From Candidatus Uhrbacteria bacterium RIFCSPHIGHO2_02_FULL_53_13 (lineage in GTDB: Bacteria; Patescibacteriota; Patescibacteriia; UBA9934; UBA11717), in the NCBI GenBank assembly GCA_001791035.1, contig MGDX01000018.1, positions 56,938 through 68,481 of the forward strand: a stretch of DNA of 11,544 bases, written 5' to 3'. A program made the position numbers and the translations under genes. The notes beneath the pieces were generated by a model. The model saw only the letters and a program-made list of their open reading frames with translations, did no database searches and was not told the origin of the DNA. Shown in pieces: positions 11,184-11,544 of the stretch. The stretch's first letter is position 1; every line of letters starts with the position of its first letter.

Positions 11184-11544
11184 CTAAGGCGCTTGCAACT
11201 GCTGAAAATCGTGCAGGAGCAATAACTCCTGATACCCCGCCTCAAACAGCTTGAGATCAAGATCGTTCACGCTGCGGTTTCGAACTCGTACGAGCTCAAG
11301 AAACTCCGACCCATTATCAAAGAGTGTTATGGAACTGTCCCCAAGATCGCGGCGCTTGGCATACGCGGCGAGCATTGAGGCAAAATCACTGCGGTTCACA
11401 AATGAGGTGCGTCCGGTGTTGTCAGTCGTGTTGCGGAATTTGGCCACAAGAAGATTCTTTGCAATTTGATCAATAGCCCGTTGTTCGGTCGGCTTTCCAG
11501 CGACGATGCGCCTGATCTTCCCCCACAGCCGCGTCGTCAGCGGC
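11184..11544 (-). CDS. Unrecognised protein, C-terminal part (5' end outside window)
   Basis: The minus frame is open from the right window edge (codon 11541-11543) to the TAG at 11186-11184, giving 119 visible residues. GTG 11447 is only an internal candidate, because the frame continues upstream in protein-like sequence (RIVAGKPTEQRAIDQIAKNL). The visible part is soluble and mixed alpha/beta: a basic helical start, RTSFVNRSDFASMLAAYAKR, then a Leu-rich acidic end (SEFLELVRVRN and ELLLLHDFQQLQAP). No membrane segment or catalytic motif is seen and I do not recognise the family. It sits 21 bases upstream of the RNA methyltransferase gene on the same strand, so the two are probably cotranscribed. 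Confidence 0.7.
   Translation of the reverse strand, partial: PLTTRLWGKIRRIVAGKPTEQRAIDQIAKNLLVAKFRNTTDNTGRTSFVNRSDFASMLAAYAKRRDLGDSSITLFDNGSEFLELVRVRNRSVNDLDLKLFEAGYQELLLLHDFQQLQAP

Noticed and set aside
1..11544. CRISPR array, prophage, toxin-antitoxin pair or UGA-recoded code
   Set aside because: No regularly spaced repeats, phage genes or toxin families were seen. Several conserved genes end in TGA, so UGA is a stop.

Overview
The window looks like a chromosomal piece of a small-genome bacterium of the Patescibacteria (CPR) type. This is inferred from several things: genes packed with 4-bp ATGA overlaps, a compact type IV pilus ATPase, a minimal NOL1/NOP2/Sun methyltransferase, very few Shine-Dalgarno sequences, and promoters that sit almost on top of start codons. 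UGA is used as a stop (rsmE, tsaD, the HD gene), so the code is not the UGA-glycine code of Gracilibacteria. Most of the window is visibly GC-rich (sample lines near 60%). No phylogenetic marker was tested, so the assignment stays an inference.

Layout. 1-2862 (+): end of a membrane protein, then a pilB-type ATPase coupled to it by ATGA, then rsmE. 2902-4095 (+): an unrecognised protein with two membrane helices and a long helical tail. 4141-4483 (+): a tiny independent unit with a near-consensus promoter, a perfect hairpin over the start codon, an 89-codon ORF and a strong terminator. 4474-5924 (-): tsaD-tsaE, two of the bacterial genes for the tRNA t6A modification, overlapping by ATGA. 6025-7479 (+): a secreted protein with a TPR-like part and a beta-rich C-terminus. 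7539-8756 (+): an HD-domain phosphohydrolase resembling dNTP triphosphohydrolases. 8802-9013: a complete tRNA-Glu(UUC) unit with promoter, leader and terminator. 9014-9378: a scar-like stretch with a probable STAS-like (DUF4325) gene remnant, phased TTGTCAA heptamers and a 12-bp tandem repeat. 9379-10258 (+): a lower-GC pair, a divergent soluble inorganic pyrophosphatase and a Nudix hydrolase. 10248-11162 (-): an RNA m5C methyltransferase of the RsmB/NOP family. 11184-11544 (-): the C-terminal part of an unrecognised protein.

Functional links. Much of the content concerns translation: rsmE (16S rRNA), tsaD/tsaE (tRNA t6A), the RsmB/NOP-family enzyme and tRNA-Glu. A second theme is nucleotide handling: the HD hydrolase, the Nudix enzyme and the pyrophosphatase-like protein. 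The Nudix and pyrophosphatase pair would make sense as a house-cleaning couple, with Nudix releasing PPi and the pyrophosphatase removing it, but several pyrophosphatase active-site positions are changed. The least ordinary parts are the start-codon hairpin at 4171-4193, the scar plus low-GC pair at 9014-10258, and the recurring TTGACR promoters with very short leaders. I found no CRISPR array, intact insertion sequence, prophage or recognisable defence cassette.
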